Below are positions 62,676-64,000 of a DNA stretch of 64,000 bases, one piece after another. Under the pieces are notes generated by a model, which did not search any database, was not told where the DNA came from, and saw only the letters and a list, made by a program, of their open reading frames with translations. The position numbers and the translations under genes were made by a program. Numbering within the stretch: position 1 is the stretch's first letter; every line of letters starts with the position of its first letter. Source of the DNA: Ifrita kowaldi (lineage: Eukaryota > Chordata > Aves > Passeriformes > Cinclosomatidae); NCBI GenBank assembly GCA_013398055.1, contig VZRS01010806.1, positions 5,945 to 69,944 of the forward strand. Direction: 5' to 3'.

Positions 62676-64000
62676 TCTGTACATAACCAAAGCACTCGTA
62701 ATTGGTGTCTCCAGATGGAAAACCAGACCATTTTCCTCCGCTGAACCAGGAGACTCAGTGCTAACATTTCAGGCTCATAATTTTATAAAATGTACTCCAT
62801 GTCCCTCTTTTCTTTTCTAAAAAGCTTGTTTTATAACACACACAAAAAGAGGGCTAAAAATACTTTCCAAGGCACATCATTATCAGGAAGGAATGGAGAA
62901 ATGCTGCTTTTTCCTCATGAGCCTCCCTCCAGTGCTGGAGGTGTTGGGTAGTGGGGGATGATAACAATTCAGCTTGGGAGCAGAATGCAAAGCAGGAGGA
63001 CAATATTTACCTGAAGCTCATTGTAACTCTCATAAATGGTCACCAAAAGAGCCCAAATATCAGCAGGAAAGGGAAGCTGCTGGATCTCTGTGTTGCTGGA
63101 ATGCTGCCTTCCCACATGTAGGGAGGAGGCAAATCTTGTCTCCAGTAAAAGAGCAGGGGAGCTGCTGCTCAGGAGATGAGAGACCAGAGGCTTCTCCATT
63201 AATACATAAACTTTGGATCAAAAATTAAGACAAGAGGCTGCAGACAGAAGTTACTTCTGCTCACGCCCTTGTGGATTTTAATTACAAGGTGTTTTTAATG
63301 ACATCAGACGATCCTTGCAGCCCTGCCTGTCTTAGAAGGAAAAAAATACATGCAAAAATTCAAGTGCAGACACTGGAGTGCAAAGGCACTGGCCACATCC
63401 CTGGCAAAAGAGTGTAAATTCCCCCAGGAATATGAGGATGGCACCGAGCTGAGAGGGAGCTGAGTTGCCTTCATATGCAAATAAATGTGAACACCTTCAA
63501 TTAAGCCAGAAAGAACATGGAATAATTGGCATTTTGTCTTGCTTCTCTGTTTTTCTCCCTGAGGTTTATTCTGGGGTTGCATAAAAAAAAATTAAAAACC
63601 ATCACACCTCCTCCAGAAATCAGTTTTTTCCATATTCTTGGAAAATTTGGCAGCCACAAAAGGTGTGCATTAAAAGAAGGTCATTTATTCCCTCCAGTGG
63701 GGACTTCCAGCTGGCTGCAAATGTATTCCCTCCTGACAGCTTTGATAAATGGGGAGAAAACATGGCATTTTGGGATGCAGGCTTGCAGGAGGGTTCTTGG
63801 GCTCTGAGAAACTCATTCACTTGCAAAATAAGGCAGTTTTTCACAAGGACATGTTTGGCTTCCAGCAAGGCCCTTCCCCGTGAAAGGGAGGAGTCCAGGA
63901 GGGGGAAATCTCAGCCTTTGGGGTGTGAGGGCAGATTTGGAGGCAAGGGGTATGTCTGTCCTTCAGCAGTTCCTCCTATGGTCCCTTCTGATGTCCTTAT

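Larger units (their letters stand above)
58211..64000. other. Downstream region, no gene recognised
   Basis: Contains CR1 fragments at 58545-58680, 59514-59650 and 61195-61425, and a G/T-rich tract at 60286-60440. On the minus strand AATAAA (62670-62675) and a splice-donor-like CAG|GTAAAT (exon end at 63011) could belong to a neighbouring minus-strand gene. In human the next gene, TBATA, is on that strand, but the translated sequence does not match the TBATA I recall. Confidence 0.5.

Overview
This window is avian nuclear DNA, probably from a passerine. It holds two spliced genes on the + strand, both with canonical GT-AG introns. At least 15 fragments share the CR1 LINE 3' end that is typical of birds. 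The gene pair PALD1-ADAMTS14 matches human chromosome 10q22, which corresponds to chicken chromosome 6. I see no bacterial features, CRISPR arrays, tRNA genes or rRNA genes.

Layout. 1-1161 is upstream or intron-1 sequence of PALD1 and contains a perfect 13-bp Maf recognition element. 1162-14215 carries all 19 coding exons of PALD1 (paladin), about 883 residues, followed by a short 3' UTR with AATAAA at 14368. 14400-25880 is intergenic: low-complexity DNA, a 60-T tract, a small hairpin and CR1 pieces, with no recognisable gene. PRF1, which lies here in human, is not visible. 25890-26760 is a GC-rich, CpG-rich promoter block interrupted by a 239-N gap that removes the start of ADAMTS14. 26344-55240 carries the 22 exons of ADAMTS14, a procollagen N-proteinase-type metalloprotease; about 1,144 residues are recoverable. 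55241 to about 58200 is a probable long 3' UTR with two AATAAA signals. 58200-64000 has CR1 pieces, a G/T-rich tract and weak hints of a minus-strand transcript end near 62.67 kb.

The genes are neighbours but not an operon. PALD1 encodes a cytosolic, membrane-associated protein with two CX5R phosphatase-type motifs. ADAMTS14 encodes a secreted protease with signal peptide, propeptide, furin site, zinc protease, disintegrin-like region, four TSP1 repeats, cysteine-rich/spacer region and PLAC domain.

The main surprises are assembly faults inside ADAMTS14. A 1,140-bp block containing exon 4 is repeated with one mismatch, a 345-bp block beside it is also repeated, and every junction is a single N. 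A 194-N gap in exon 10 is flanked by the same 23 bp on both sides, so the gap is probably spurious. Biological points worth checking are the perfect MARE upstream of PALD1, a CpG-rich patch with direct and inverted repeats in the last PALD1 intron, and the missing PRF1. I did not find a convincing undescribed biological system.
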